From assembly GCA_009602725.1 (NCBI GenBank), contig WELB01000047.1, forward strand, positions 589,614 through 653,613: 64,000 nt of DNA. The letters are read 5' to 3'. A program made the translations under genes and the position numbers. This document shows positions 11,525 through 22,600 of this stretch, piece by piece (position 1 is the stretch's first letter; every line of letters begins with the position of its first letter). The notes below the pieces were generated by a model that was not told the origin of the DNA, made no database searches, and saw only the letters and a program-made list of their open reading frames with translations. The stretch comes from Spirogloea muscicola. Its lineage: Eukaryota; Streptophyta; Zygnematophyceae; Spirogloeales; Spirogloeaceae.

Positions 11525-14500
11525 TTACCAGCGACCGTTCATGACCTCAATGCACTTGAGCCCCGCGTTCTTGTCTTTGAAGCGCACAGTCACCACGCCC
11601 TCTGGATGGTTCTCAAAGACTCTCACCTGGTGGGACAATCTGTACCGTAGCTCAGCATTGGCCGCTTCTGGGAGATGACTTGGACTGGTCTAAGATCTCA
11701 GGTTCTAAGAATGGGATTCACTTTGCAGCAACAATGTTATGGACTTCCATTGACTTACATCAGCTCATGTGCAGCTACTGTGTATCCATAAAACGGACTC
11801 TGCATAGACGTGGTACATCATATACTCCACTACATCATTGCAGCATATCGGTCCACTACGTCATACGACTAACATGTACATCATGGTTAGTGCATTGGTA
11901 ATTGTCTCATCACCTTCTCAACCGCCCCCATCTTGCTGCACTCCTCGGCAACGTCTCCCTCAAGCTCCTTGAGCAGGGACGGATCCTCAACGAGCTCCTC
12001 CCTTGTGAACATATACTTGAGCAGCACGGTCATGGGCTTAAGCAGCTTGGCATCGTCAAAGCCACCTGGACCACAGCAAGTGAGGCCGAACGCGGCATGG
12101 TACTCAGCTGAACAAGGATATCACCAGATAGAGATAAGGCCTTAAGCTCCAGGAATAAGGAGCAAAGTCCTGTACCTGTAAAACACGCACTGAGCAGGTA
12201 CAAGCCAGCCAGCGGTCTACAGCTGTGTAGTCATTGGCAAATGAATATTTGCAGGAGGCCACGCATTGCACTGTGAAGAATATTATTGACGAATATGAGA
12301 TCTACGTTGCAGGCGTAGTGACAAGAAGCGGTGCAACCCATGGCAAGGTCACCCTCACCCCAACCAAGAGCGCGCTGTTCCTGGTTCTTGGCCTTCTTCT
12401 TCTTTTGCTTGCTTGGTGCCTTCTTAACAAACACCTCGCCCTTCTGCTCAAATTTCGCGCGCGTCACGGTCATCGCCTGGCGGTCACCTGGGCGCAGCGG
12501 CGCGCCGTCGAGGATCTTCAGCGCCAAGTCCACCGATGGCTCCTGTAGAGCAAAGTGAGACTTAAACGAGTGCCCAATACATATAGCTTGTATAATGTTC
12601 TTCCGCGACTAACTCGCAGACCTTTAGTGGGCGTATCTACTTGATGGAGACTGCACGTCTGCCTTAATCTGACTACTAGCACGTAATACACAAAAGCTAC
12701 AGCGACCCATATGACGACATACCTTCAGGTACGTGACAAGGCCATCGCCCTTGAGCGTACCGCTGACCTTGTCCTGGTACAGCTTAATGCGCGGCTTGCC
12801 GGTCTCAGCGTCAGGCTTCACGATGCCGCACTTGGAGAAGACCTCCTCGACCTCCTCCATGGTGGTGTCGTCGGGCAGACCGGAAATGTACACGCTAGTG
12901 TTAACCTTGAGGTCAAACCACCCCTCCGGCTGCGCCTGGACCTCCTGCATTCCTCAGAATGACCAAAGCCACAAAAAATCCGCCATGAGTTAGCACGTGC
13001 ACTAACATGTTTGTGTCATTGAGAGGGGTTAAGGTCAAGGTTTGGGGTTCCGAAGCAGAGCTGGCACAGCAGGCGCCTGTGCTTGGCCCCTGAGAATATG
13101 AGAGCTCAGAAAAAACAGCAGGCAGGATATACTAGATTTCACGGTTCGTTTGAGTAACTTCGAGGTCATTGGTAATTAAGTTAATTGCTCCTTGAATGAA
13201 CGAGATTTGTGAGAAGTGTAAAGAATGAGGAGTCAATGGTTTGGGCTGTCAGCAACGGTGTTCTGAGCTTAGGCCTTGGGCTGCAAGGCTTCAGGTCAGG
13301 GGTTCACATCCAAGGTGCACACCTTCTTCTCCCCCTCCTTGCCTCCCTCCTCCGACTCTGCGGCCTTATCAGCCTTGCGCTTGGCAGTCGGGCCGCGTGC
13401 CCCAGCCTCGCCGCTGCCGCCGCCGCCTTTGTTGAGCTCTCCCCACAGCTCCCGCCCGCCGCCGCTGCCGGGGGCCTCGGCTGCCCCCTCTGCCGTGGCT
13501 GCCGCAGCATCCCGCTCGAGTGTCACGGCCGCCGCCGCTACCGCCATGCTCGGCATGACCTCCTCCTCCTCCACGTACGTCATGTCCTCTGGCTGATAGC
13601 TCGGCACACCCTCTTCCTGCAAGTCAGGGCGTTCTAGTCAGCTCCTAGAATTGATATCTTTGATGGGAATTGTGTGTCTTTCAAACCCAGTTCGATGTTA
13701 GGCCTTTGAGCCATATACCATCTGAAGTGGTGAACAGAGCTTCAATGTATTCCATATATGGAAGGCTGTAAAGACGATGGCTAAAATAATGGTAGCTAAT
13801 AGACCATAGATTGCCTGATCTTTCGTTCCTGCAATTATTGAATGATGAGCCCATGTAACTGCAGCTCCAGAAGACAGTAACATTAACAGATTTCAATGAT
13901 GAAATACCCAAGGGTCTAACACGTCAATAGCATAAGGGGGCCAGTGTCTAAGGCACGGTCTTACTGCTAAACCATAGTCGACTCGTGGTAATCTAATTAT
14001 GTTTGGGACTTGATTCTGCCGAGCATGCACCAATGTGGCGGCTGTTCCTCTCACCTGCGGCACCCACGCCCGCAGCGCACCGTCCCACTTGTACTTGGTC
14101 CCATCGTCGTCCTCGAACTCGCGCTCGCCCTCCGGCGGCGTGCCCGGCTGCTCCCTGTCATGGCCGTTGCCGCCGACGGCGGCGCCGTGCCCATTGCCCT
14201 CAAGCACGCCGACGGCGTCTTCGTCGTCGTCCTCCTCGTCCTCATTGCCGTCACCTGCGGCCTGCTCGGATTGCACTCCTGCCCTCAAAGCCGATGCGGC
14301 CGCCGAAGCCGCTGCTGCCGCTGCGGCCTTGCCCTTGGCGCCCCGCCACCGGCCGCGCTTGAGGGCCTCAGCCTCCGCCTCCGCTGCGCGCACCTCCTCC
14401 CGCCACCGCCGCAGCTCCTCGTCTTCACCGTCCTCCGGCTCCGCAGCTGCTGCAGTATCAGCAGGCCTCCGCGTCGTCCCAGCAGCCATGTTACTAACTG

Positions 14501-14910
14501 GTGGGCGCTCTGACGTTGGTGCTGCCGCAGTGGCAGCGAGCTCCGAGACCTGAGCCAGCGGCAGCCACTCTGGGAGGCCTTCCTTCCAGACGAGCGTCTC
14601 GTCCGTCAAGCTCCCAGCTTCTTGGAGGCCTTCACAGGACATACGAGCCATTGTCAGGACCAGCGCCGGCGGAGGTATATGCACCAGCGTCATATTGTGA
14701 TGTAATCTAGCAACAGCAGGAGTGGTGTCGGCGGCCACCTCGACAGCGATGGCGGCCATCGTGGCGGTGCAAGAGTTCACGTTTTGCGTTTTGGGTCTTG
14801 GGTTCGAGCCCTGACCAACCTCGCAGCTGGATCGGTGAGTACGGGCCGCGGTGCTGCGCCGCGGCGTCGAGGTAGAACCATGGCGACGCGGCTCCGCCGT
14901 TGGCCGCCAT
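11525..14910 (-). CDS. Tat-SF1/Cus2-like splicing factor (GYF-like domain plus two RRMs)
   Basis: Tat-SF1/Cus2 proteins act in U2 snRNP assembly and link splicing to transcription. The start at 14908-14910 gives a GYF-like N-terminus ('WFYLDAAAQHRGPYSPIQL', exon 14820-14910), continued in exon 2 ('DETLVWKEGLPEWLPLAQV'). Exon 2 ends at 14055 with 'DGTKYKWDGALRAWVPQ', a hallmark before RRM1. Next comes an acidic/Ala exon (about 13620-13320), then RRM1 with 'SVYISGLPDDTT' (about 12953-12722) and 'DLALKILDGAPLRPG' leading to 'QKKKKAKNQEQRALGWG' (about 12543-12360). RRM2 follows in 'GGFDDAKLLKPMTVLLKYMF' (about 12064-11910) and 'VRVFENHPEGVVTVRFKD' (about 11630-11530). After 'MNGRW' comes TAA 11525-11527; the same bases could be a donor (gtaaaa), so the usual 'FGGR..' C-terminus is either lost or not recognised. 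Confidence 0.85.
13690..14030 (-). pseudogene. Nuclear copy of mitochondrial cox3 (NUMT) inside an intron
   Basis: On the minus strand 'HWPPYAIDVLDPW' (about 13960-13910) and 'LLSSGAAVTWAHHSIIAGT' (about 13880-13820), then 'LLATIILAIVFTAF', match consecutive parts of cytochrome c oxidase subunit III. A further reading frame carries 'MEYIEALFTTSDG', so the copy is frameshifted and cannot encode Cox3. The segment is clearly more AT-rich than its surroundings. It lies in the Tat-SF1-like intron between exons 14055 and about 13620, in the same orientation. The left limit of the insertion is uncertain. Confidence 0.8.
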
Positions 14911-14936
14911 GACCGCTCCCGGCGACGCACCCTGAG

Positions 14937-14990
14937 GAGGTTTTAGGTTTTGGGTTTCAAGGGTTTAGGAGTTAGGGTTCGAGGCAATCA
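14937..14990. promoter_or_regulatory. TTTAGGG-like cluster beside the Tat-SF1-like start
   Basis: 'ttttaggttttgggtttcaagggtttaggagttagggttcg' begins about 30 bases outside the start codon of the minus-strand gene, in its likely 5' untranslated region or core promoter. It resembles the motif groups upstream of PAC1 and CSN7. Confidence 0.4.
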
Positions 14991-15530
14991 CTTGGGCCAG
15001 CGGCCCAACTAAGACACGTCGCCGCCGTGCCGTTGCCGCGCATTGCAGCGGCGACGGCCTGCACTCTCGTAGTCCTGAAGGCTTGACCCTCAAGCCTAGG
15101 TGCTGCGGCTGAGGGCTGCGCGGGGCAAGGCGCCTTGCTCTACCTCTACGTACTGACTAGTGTAGCTTGGCAGCAGTGATGTACACCTGTCAGTGGGTTT
15201 GCCTTCGTACTTAGCCACTCAGGGCCTCCATCGCTGAATACAGACTCCATTCCCCCTTGCCTGCCTCCCCCCCACGCCAAACCCCCTCCGCCACTTTACT
15301 TCCTCCGTCTCCCCATCTCTCGGTGCCACAACAGGTCTCTCTTTTCGCTTACCTCACGCTCTAGCTGTCTTCGTCTCCCCCATCTCCTCTCACCCTCTTC
15401 CACTCCCTTGCCGTAAGTCGAACCCTTGTCGTAAGTCTCAAACTAGCATGTCTGGGCGAAGCAGATGGCTGCTAAGTTGACTCCCTCGTCATCCAATGCG
15501 TCTTCCTCGACTTTCAGAGCCCTCGCCCCC
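14991..15530. other. Intergenic stretch, no gene seen
   Basis: Upstream flank of the Tat-SF1-like gene. The part from about 15240 to 15420 is strongly pyrimidine-rich (C and CT runs). No exon could be supported on either strand. Confidence 0.35.
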
Positions 15531-15534
15531 TTTG

Positions 15535-15740
15535 GAAGACCCATTTTCTTTGTCATTCTCTTTTGGGCTGGACCGTTACCTTGTCATTCCTTTTCGTAAT
15601 GGCTGTTCACAGCCTTTGCCTCCTTAGGGAGAGCCACTTCTTCTTTACAACCGTGGCCCACTTTGGTGGAGCTGCTTCTTCGTTTGGACCTTTATCTGGT
15701 CTGGGCTGGCCTTTCTCAAAGTAAAGCCACCTGCCAGCCA
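15535..15740 (+). repeat. Stem-loop tail remnants, plus sense
   Basis: Three diverged copies in a row: 'cattctcttttgggctggacc' (15555), 'atggctgttcacagcctttgcctcc' followed by 'gagagccacttcttc' (15600-15650), and 'ggtctgggctggcctttctc' (15698). They resemble subtype 2 tails. Confidence 0.45.
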
Positions 15741-16610
15741 AGAGTCTGAGCAGGCCATCAAAGAAGATGACGCCACCTTCCCTACAGCCAGATGATCATG
15801 TTAACCTTGCGGGCATGGATTGCTTGGTGACACTAAAAACACAATCTATATCAGCCAGTACATGCTTATAGTAGCATACAGCATGTGTGACATCCTGCAC
15901 CACCAGCTTCTTGGGCTGACCGGACACCTCATCTCAGCTGCTAATGATAGAAGAGGAAATCTGAAGGCACCACTCTGGACAACACGTCTTCACTGTGTCG
16001 TGGGTCGGGCTGGATAGGGTGGCACACACTCAGACCTTCGCTGTCTGGCGTCAACGTTGTGAAGCACCTTGACGCTAAGATTGCACACTGGCACAAAATG
16101 CCCTTCACCATAGGTGCCCTTCAAATAGTGGTCATTGCCTCTGTGCCAATCTCTCTATATTCCATCTGTAATGTCAAATGTGCAAACAGTCTGCAATACA
16201 TGCAATCCCAAGCATAAGTTAGGGGACTTCATGAAGCTTCACAGCTTTCATTGCGCTGCTTAAGATGAACGTCACAGTATGGTGCTTCAGCAATTCCCAG
16301 GACTACAAAAGCATGTGAGGCCAGAGCAGCTATGGGCAAAGCTTCCAGATACACTAAAGGATGACTGCATGACAGATGGTCCTCCTGGAAGAGTCTTCTC
16401 ATGCTTGCTTTGTCAAAAGCTTGATACATCATGCAACTTCCACACTGGTGATGCACTCCGGAGCGGCGAGCAGACGGCATCGCCGAGCAGCTCTCCACCC
16501 CCGGCTCGCTCACACTTTGGGGAGCCGAGGAGCTCAAAACTTTTGCCAACGACTGACAACTAAAAACGACAAACTGCCTCGCTCCTCTTTCCTGCTCTCC
16601 CCAACTTACG
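15741..16610. other. Unassigned stretch with a possible minus-strand exon
   Basis: About 870 bases. On the minus strand 'HYLKGTYGEGHFVPVCNLSV' (about 16130-16060) and an open stretch at 16549-16229 have some coding look, but neither could be tied to a family or a start. Weak candidate for an unrecognised gene or fragment. Confidence 0.25.
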
Positions 16611-16989
16611 ACTGACCTTATGCGCCTCCATCTCCGTCAAAGCTGCCTGCCAACGAGCGCGCGCAGAGTGTCTGCGGCACTGGGCGACCGGCAAGCCTCG
16701 ACGAGACGAGGCTGCAGCAAATGCAGCGGCAGCAACAACTGTTGTGAAAAACGACGGGTTCGACAGACCCTGTACACCTTCCCGCCCTCGGCCTGCACAA
16801 TCCTAGACACCGACCGATGGGCTGCCGCTGCCAGCCGGCGCTGGCACGACACCCACCTGCACGCTTGCCGCAGCCTGTCGGGCAGAGAGGCAGCCACGGC
16901 TCCGAGGCCGCAGCCGCGTCCTGCACACGTTGCCGCCGGGCTGGGCCCGGTGGCCACTGGCACGGCAAGGCACTGGCATCCGGTCCTCA

Positions 16990-17059
16990 GGCCTGGGCAT
17001 TGGGGCAGTCGCGTGCCAGGTGACCAATCTGCTGGCAGTTGTAGCACTGGCGCCCGCCA

Positions 17060-17100
<41 letters not shown>

Positions 17101-17110
17101 TCGCCTTCTG
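16990..17110 (-). CDS. Exon with glycine run and one CCHC zinc knuckle
   Basis: On the minus strand a run of glycines (GGC/GGN codons, about 17110-17065) leads into 'CYNCQQIGHLARDCPNAQ', a complete CX2CX4HX4C zinc knuckle, with a stop shortly after. Gly-rich linkers ending in CCHC knuckles are typical of plant/algal RNA-binding proteins (cold-shock/GRP or RZ-1 type) and of CNBP-like proteins. The upstream frame runs to about 17487, but no RRM or cold-shock domain is visible there. The exon limits and start are therefore open. The GC run may also hide frame errors. Its likely 5' end lies close to the divergent eIF5 start. Confidence 0.45.
17061..17101. repeat. GCC/CGG trinucleotide run
   Basis: About thirteen consecutive gcc units. 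On the minus strand it encodes the poly-Gly linker before the zinc knuckle. Runs of the same type occur at 18661-18690 and 51281-51302. Confidence 0.8.
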
Positions 17111-17533
17111 CGGCAGCGCCATCGTCTCCGGCCTCTTGCCTCCTCGCCCATCCTCGGTCCTCCGGCTCGCCGCTCGCTGGTCCCCGCCGCCTGCCGCGTT
17201 GAGGGGTCTCGCCGGCTCCCCCGATATCGTCTTTTATGTCTGAGGCCGTCTGCGCCAGCCGAGGCCCGCTGGATGAGTATTGCCCGACGACGCGGAAGCG
17301 GCACAGGCTGGGGGGCCGCTGCGCCGCCGATCCCACCATCATATCGCAGCCGCAGGTGCATGTGCGCGGCAGCCTGGTCTCGCTTTGGCGGAGGAGACAG
17401 CGGGCCCGCAGCTCCCGGCCTGCCTGCGAGAGAGTCACGACAGGGCGGTGCTTGGCCAGCTCGCCTCTGCTCCTGCCAGCTCCACAAGGGTGACAGCGAC
17501 CTCTACGCTGCACCGTCTTGACCTGTGCCCATC

Positions 17534-18630
17534 ATGGCGCTCCAAAATATCGGTGAAGGCAACCGCGATGATGCCTTTTACCGCTACAAGATGCCAAGGC
17601 TCGTCACGAAGATCGAGGGGCGGGGAAATGGCATCAAGACCAATGTTGTGAACATGGTGGATGTGGCGAAGGCTCTTGCGAGGTATGGGAGGACAATGTT
17701 GTTATGTTTGATGTTTGTTTTCGGATGATCAGACTATCTATGCTCTTGAGGAAGTAAAGGCGATGACAGTCAGCTTAAAGGTTGATATGAAAGAGAAGAA
17801 GAGCAGTTTCTCAGTGGCTGTATTTGTTTCCTATTCTACTGGCAGACCTCCTTCATATACCACCAAGTACTTTGGCTGCGTTTTGGGTGCCATGTCAAAA
17901 TATGACGAGAAAACAGGCACATCCACTGTGAATGGCGCACATGACACACCGAAGCTTGCCAGCCTCCTTGAGAACTTCATCAAGAAATATGTCCAGTGCT
18001 ATGGCTGTGGAAATCCGGAGACTGAGATCATTATTAGCAAACAGCAGGTGTGCCAATTGTTCCTCATTCTTCTAGCGGTAGTTTGCATCAGATTGGTCCT
18101 GGTTAAGACACTTGTCAATTGAAGGCAGGACATAAGCTGGGTCAGTGTCTTTTGCAGATGATACACCTCAAGTGTGCAGCTTGCGGATTTCTTTCTGATG
18201 TTGACATGCGCGACAAACTGAACACTTTCATCCTCAACAATCCCCCCGAAGACAAGAAAAGTGGCAGCAAGAGGGATAAGCAGGCATGGGTCTCTTCAAG
18301 CTCTAGCTATTGCTCATTCGTGTGGCCTCGGGGTTGTTGGGGGAGTTGCTTGACCTTTGGGTGATTCAGCCGATTGGTTCTCATCTGTTATGCGATGTGT
18401 GATCTGCATGTTGCTGAGGTGCATAGAAGGTTCTTCCATGATGTCTTTTAATTGCACCAGTGTGCTCCTGATCACGAGCTTGGGCTTGTCATGTTCTTCT
18501 GAGTGCAGCTACGCAGAGCTGAGAAGGAGCGTCTGAAGGCTGGCGAACTTGCAGACGAAGCAGATAAGAAGGCCAAGGGGGCCACCAAGAAGAAGAAAGG
18601 GGAAGCAGAGAAGCCAAAGAAGAAGACGAA
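17534..18630 (+). CDS. Translation initiation factor eIF5, N-terminal half (truncated at an assembly join)
   Basis: eIF5 is the GTPase-activating protein for eIF2 in start-codon selection. The N-terminus '[20 protein letters not shown]' at 17534 is nearly invariant in plants. Exon 1 ends at 'VDVAKALAR' (about 17680). Exon 2 (about 17847-18045) has '[17 protein letters not shown]' and '[12 protein letters not shown]'; exon 3 (about 18157-18284) has '[18 protein letters not shown]'. Together they supply the two CxxC pairs of the zinc-binding domain. Exon 4 (about 18510-18630) is the Lys-rich linker '[20 protein letters not shown]'. Sequence quality then breaks at a single n (18631) followed by a CCG repeat. 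The C-terminal W2/HEAT domain that contacts eIF2-beta and eIF3c is absent from the window, which looks like an assembly fault rather than biology. Confidence 0.93.
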
Positions 18631-18657
18631 NACGCGCCGCGATTCGCGCCGCGATCC

Positions 18658-18688
<31 letters not shown>

Positions 18689-18715
18689 TACGTCGGCGCC
18701 GCCTTCCCGTCCTAG
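18631..18715. other. Single-n assembly join with CCG repeat
   Basis: The n at 18631 is followed by 'cgcgccgcgattcgcgcc' and a (ccg)n run to about 18690. It interrupts eIF5 in mid-exon. What lies right of it need not be the true neighbour of eIF5. Confidence 0.6.
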
Positions 18716-19640
18716 CGGCTCGCCGATTCTCCCCGCTGGCGGGACCGGCCGCTTCCCCGGCCTTAAACCCTGGAAACCCCCAAAAACAATATTGAATCAA
18801 TAAAGCCCTTCGCGGATGATTTCCTTCATGGTAGCTCTTATCGGCAGTCCGCCTTAAGTATTTATCGGTGAATGCCCGCCGCCAGGGCGGCGGGCTCCCG
18901 GGCCCGCGCCCCCGCTTCCGGCACTGGCGGCCTTAAACCCCGACCCCCGCCCCACCGGCGGGGCCTCGCTTGCCGTCCGATCGCCAGCTCGCGCATCGTG
19001 GCCGCTGACGGCACGCCACGGGTCTCGTCGCCGCAAAGTTAAACCCCCGACCCCTCGCCACTCCTGCCTAGCGCTGGCGAGCCGCCACCCCCACGCTGCA
19101 CAGCCAACAGCCAGGCCATGATTAGTGGAAATTTTGTGACTGACTTCTCTGACTGATTCTAGCTTCATCGCAGCGACGAGGATAGGAAAGAATACTCTTC
19201 CAGTAGAGGGCGATGGAAGTGGCCGGCCCAGAAAAAAGAAAGACGAATTTCGGGAGCATGTCGATGGAATGGAAGACGCTCCTCCTGAGCGTGGTCTCTC
19301 TTGCTCTCCTCTCTCAAAGTGGATCTGTCCTGTGCCTCTGCACAAACTAGCAGTAGCTTTTTGCTGTTTAACAAGGACTTCCCTTGTCCACCTCTTCCGC
19401 ATGAGGCTGATCTCAGAGGCCCCGGGCCTTCAGTTGCACAAGAAGGGACATGCACTGAGGGTAAATCGCACCCCAAGGTCGCCTTTGAGAGGCATGACAA
19501 CTTTCACCACTTGCGTCTCTTTTGGGACGTAGGTGTACTGTTCAAGGCAGATTGTGTAATTGACGTGGGCCACATGCTCTAAGAATGGGCCACACCAAAG
19601 TCCTCAACATCCTGAGACTGGAACTTTATGGTGGCGCTGC
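18716..19640. other. Intergenic stretch, no gene; one tail remnant
   Basis: GC-rich sequence without a supportable exon. At about 19195-19250 'cttccagtagagggcgatgg' followed by 'gccggcccagaaaa' is a minus-sense remnant of the stem-loop tail, subtype 4. A 'ccttaaaccctggaaacccc' stretch lies at about 18762. Confidence 0.4.
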
Positions 19641-19644
19641 TATG

Positions 19645-22600
19645 CTATAATCTAAGCAGTTTCCGGCCACGCAAGCCATTCCAAAAGTCTCGCGCTCGCA
19701 TCACCTTCTTGTCCTGTGGCTGCACTTCCAGAATCTGCACAAGGCAGCGGATGAGTGAACTCCAGTTCTATTGGTGAGCAAGGCAAGCTTTGCACAAGCT
19801 TAAGTTCATCATACGATTGCTATTACAACGGCTGTCCATTCTTAAGCGCCAAAGAATAGAACCTGTATTTCAATTTCACTCAAGAATCACAGCTTCCTCA
19901 AAGTCGTAGCTCTGGTGCAGACTTACGCATGTAAAAATGACAGCAGGTTCTCTTATAATTTACAGCCAGCAGAGCAAGTCAGAAGCACAAGTAACATGCC
20001 TCACCTCCAACATGGAACCATCATCACATTCGACCAGCAACGAGTCACCTTCGAGCCTCAACGCCAGCTTGCTTGAGGCATTGTCACAGCTCTCTGAGTG
20101 CTCTACCAGGCTCTCTTGCCCTGCCCTCCTTGGAGCAGCCTTGTGCAATCTAGTGGTCACAATCTTGACCTGCAATTGCTGCTCTGACCTTCCGCTGGAT
20201 GGGTCGTGGATGTCAAATGATGTCTTGGTTCCAGGCCAACCAGCAAACCCTCTCACCTGGTAGCAGAATGCAGGTGCCGTAGGCTGTCCTCAATGAAAGT
20301 CCGTTTTTGACTCTCATGCTAACTGACACAAGAGAGGGCAGGCTACAGAAGTTGAAGCGACACGCCTTTGTAGCATAGAGTTGCATAGGAGCTATGTTGG
20401 CAAAATTATAGTCAACTCCCTACAATTGCTTGAAATAGAGAAGCAAGTGTGATCAAAATCTGCTCTTGCAGCTTTAGTGGACGTGTATCTACTGATGCTA
20501 GTCATGTTGCAGTCGACTTGTTACTGCAGAAACAGACCTTATTGTGCAGGACCAAGGCAGACTCTGAAAAGGACATAATACCCTCCTCAACTGCAACCTG
20601 CCATACAATGCCCAGGCTTTAGTGCAACGCCAATGCAGTGATCAATAGAAATGGCTCCACAACAACCAAAGATGCATCAGCAAAGCAGACCGGGTGGCAG
20701 GCATTAGAAAGCAGAAGAGGTTGGGTGCTGCCACTGTACAGAGGCAAGAACATGAGCATTGAATTGAGGTTGCATCCGTAAAAACATACCTTACGAGCTT
20801 TGGTTGCTTGAGCTGGATCTTGCTGCCTGGCAGTCTTCCTTGCTGTGCCATCCACGATGCTGGGTAACTCCTTCAAGAGTAGATCGGTCCCAAGGGAAAA
20901 TAGTCGTCTCAAAAGCTCTGGGGCCTGTGAAAATATGCATGGAGCAAGGATCAGCAAGACAACCAGTATCTGTATAAGGGCAGACCTTTCATATCTACTG
21001 ACAATCAGTTGATTCACACATAGTTGCGCCAAGACTTTGCAAAGATTGTGAAAGAGGTACAATCAACAAGCTCAGGACCTTGATGTCAGCATCCACGGTC
21101 ACTGCCTGAGAGGCAATGATGGGGCCAGCATCCATGGCCTGGACTGTGAAGGCGACACTCACACCCGTTTCTGTCACGCCATCCTGAAGTTGTACAAACA
21201 GAGCCTCAGTCAACGTACAAAGCCTCAGTCAATTAGTAAGCCTGTAATTCTTGCAGCATGAGGAGGTCATCTGGAGCTAACCTGCAGAGCCCGTTGGACA
21301 GGAGAGGCGCCCCGGTATAGTGGAAGAAGGCTCGGGTGGATGTTGACTGTACCTGATCATGACGCAGCAGCCCCTGGGAAAACCGAATTAGCTTGAGTCA
21401 GCTCAATATTGGAACGTTACGTTCAAATTGATGTAAGGTCTCCCTCATGTGAGTATAAGACACTGTGTTGCCTAAGTATGATTCTTGGAAAGCACATGTC
21501 TGCAGCAGAGCAGAGCTTGACCTGCTACCTTGTTTAGGTAGGGCTAGAAAGCGCTGGGGGAGAACGTTGCCGTAAGCGGCGGTCACACAGAGATCCGGCT
21601 TCAGGTCTTCAAGCTTCGAAAGGAAATCTTCCTGCTATCACATTTTATGCTGGTAAGAGGCTGCTACAACCTAGATGGCAAGACCTTAAGAACACACTTC
21701 AAGCACCAAGGCTGGGCTCACCGACCTCGACATCTTGTGGAGACGCCTCATTGTGATTGACAAAATAGATGAGCAGATTGATAGCAAAACCTAGAAACTT
21801 CAATATGACCACAAAAGCGACTAGAGCTGCCTGACCGACTCCAACTCACATCTTTGGCAGATGCAGGAGCAAAGATGAGAGACGCGGGCAGCTGGCGCTC
21901 GAGTGCTAGGCTTGCGACAGGAGATGGCAGGGTCTGCCCCTGCTTCCTCCCCCGCCCTCTGGAGGACGGCGGCTGGCTCACAACCGCGGCTACCTGCACA
22001 AGCCAGACGTTTGCAGTGCCGGACTCATACAAGAGCTAATAAGATGAGCAGCTGTTGATGGGAACAGAGATAGATACATTTGCAGATACCATTACACTAG
22101 CAGCAATGGTTGACAAGGAGGTACGTCAGGAGCTTCTGACAACGCGGCTATTTCATGCGGTTGAGAGCGTTGCAGACCAGAGGACTGGCAAGCACTGATC
22201 ATAGGCAGTGCCTCTGCTAGCTGCAGTGGCAGTGGCGAGGACCACCAGTGGCTCGGTGGTTCTCTGACAACAGCAACCTCAGATAAATAACGGCGCATGC
22301 AATTTCAACGCTGAACGTAATCGTAACGCTGTGCTGGCGCGTTCAGCTGAAGCTGTCAGTGCAGACCAACAGTCATTCACTTGGCCTCAAAAGCTAAGCA
22401 TGTCAGGAAGCCGTACCTCGTACTGAGCGTAGGGCTCCGAGGCAGCGTCCAGCAGCCGGGACAGCACGCCCGCCGCCACCTGGTCGCGCGAGGCAGAGCC
22501 GCTAAGGCGGCGTCAATGGCCTGTGGCTGGCCAGGAAGGCGCCATCGTTGGAGCTGGCCAGCAAAGGGGCCGGGCCGCCTGGTGTCGGTCTCGGCCACAG

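Noticed and set aside
14003-14553. Plus-strand frames of 119-172 codons
   Set aside because: Opposite-strand shadows of the Ala/Glu-rich exon of the Tat-SF1-like gene.
14770-14825. tRNA-like T-arm 'GGGTTCGAGCCC'
   Set aside because: No matching acceptor, D or anticodon arms could be laid out around it, and it lies at a splice junction of the Tat-SF1-like gene.
16620-17243. 207-codon plus-strand open frame
   Set aside because: Opposite-strand shadow of the Gly/CCHC region; poly-Arg from the GCC run and no domain.
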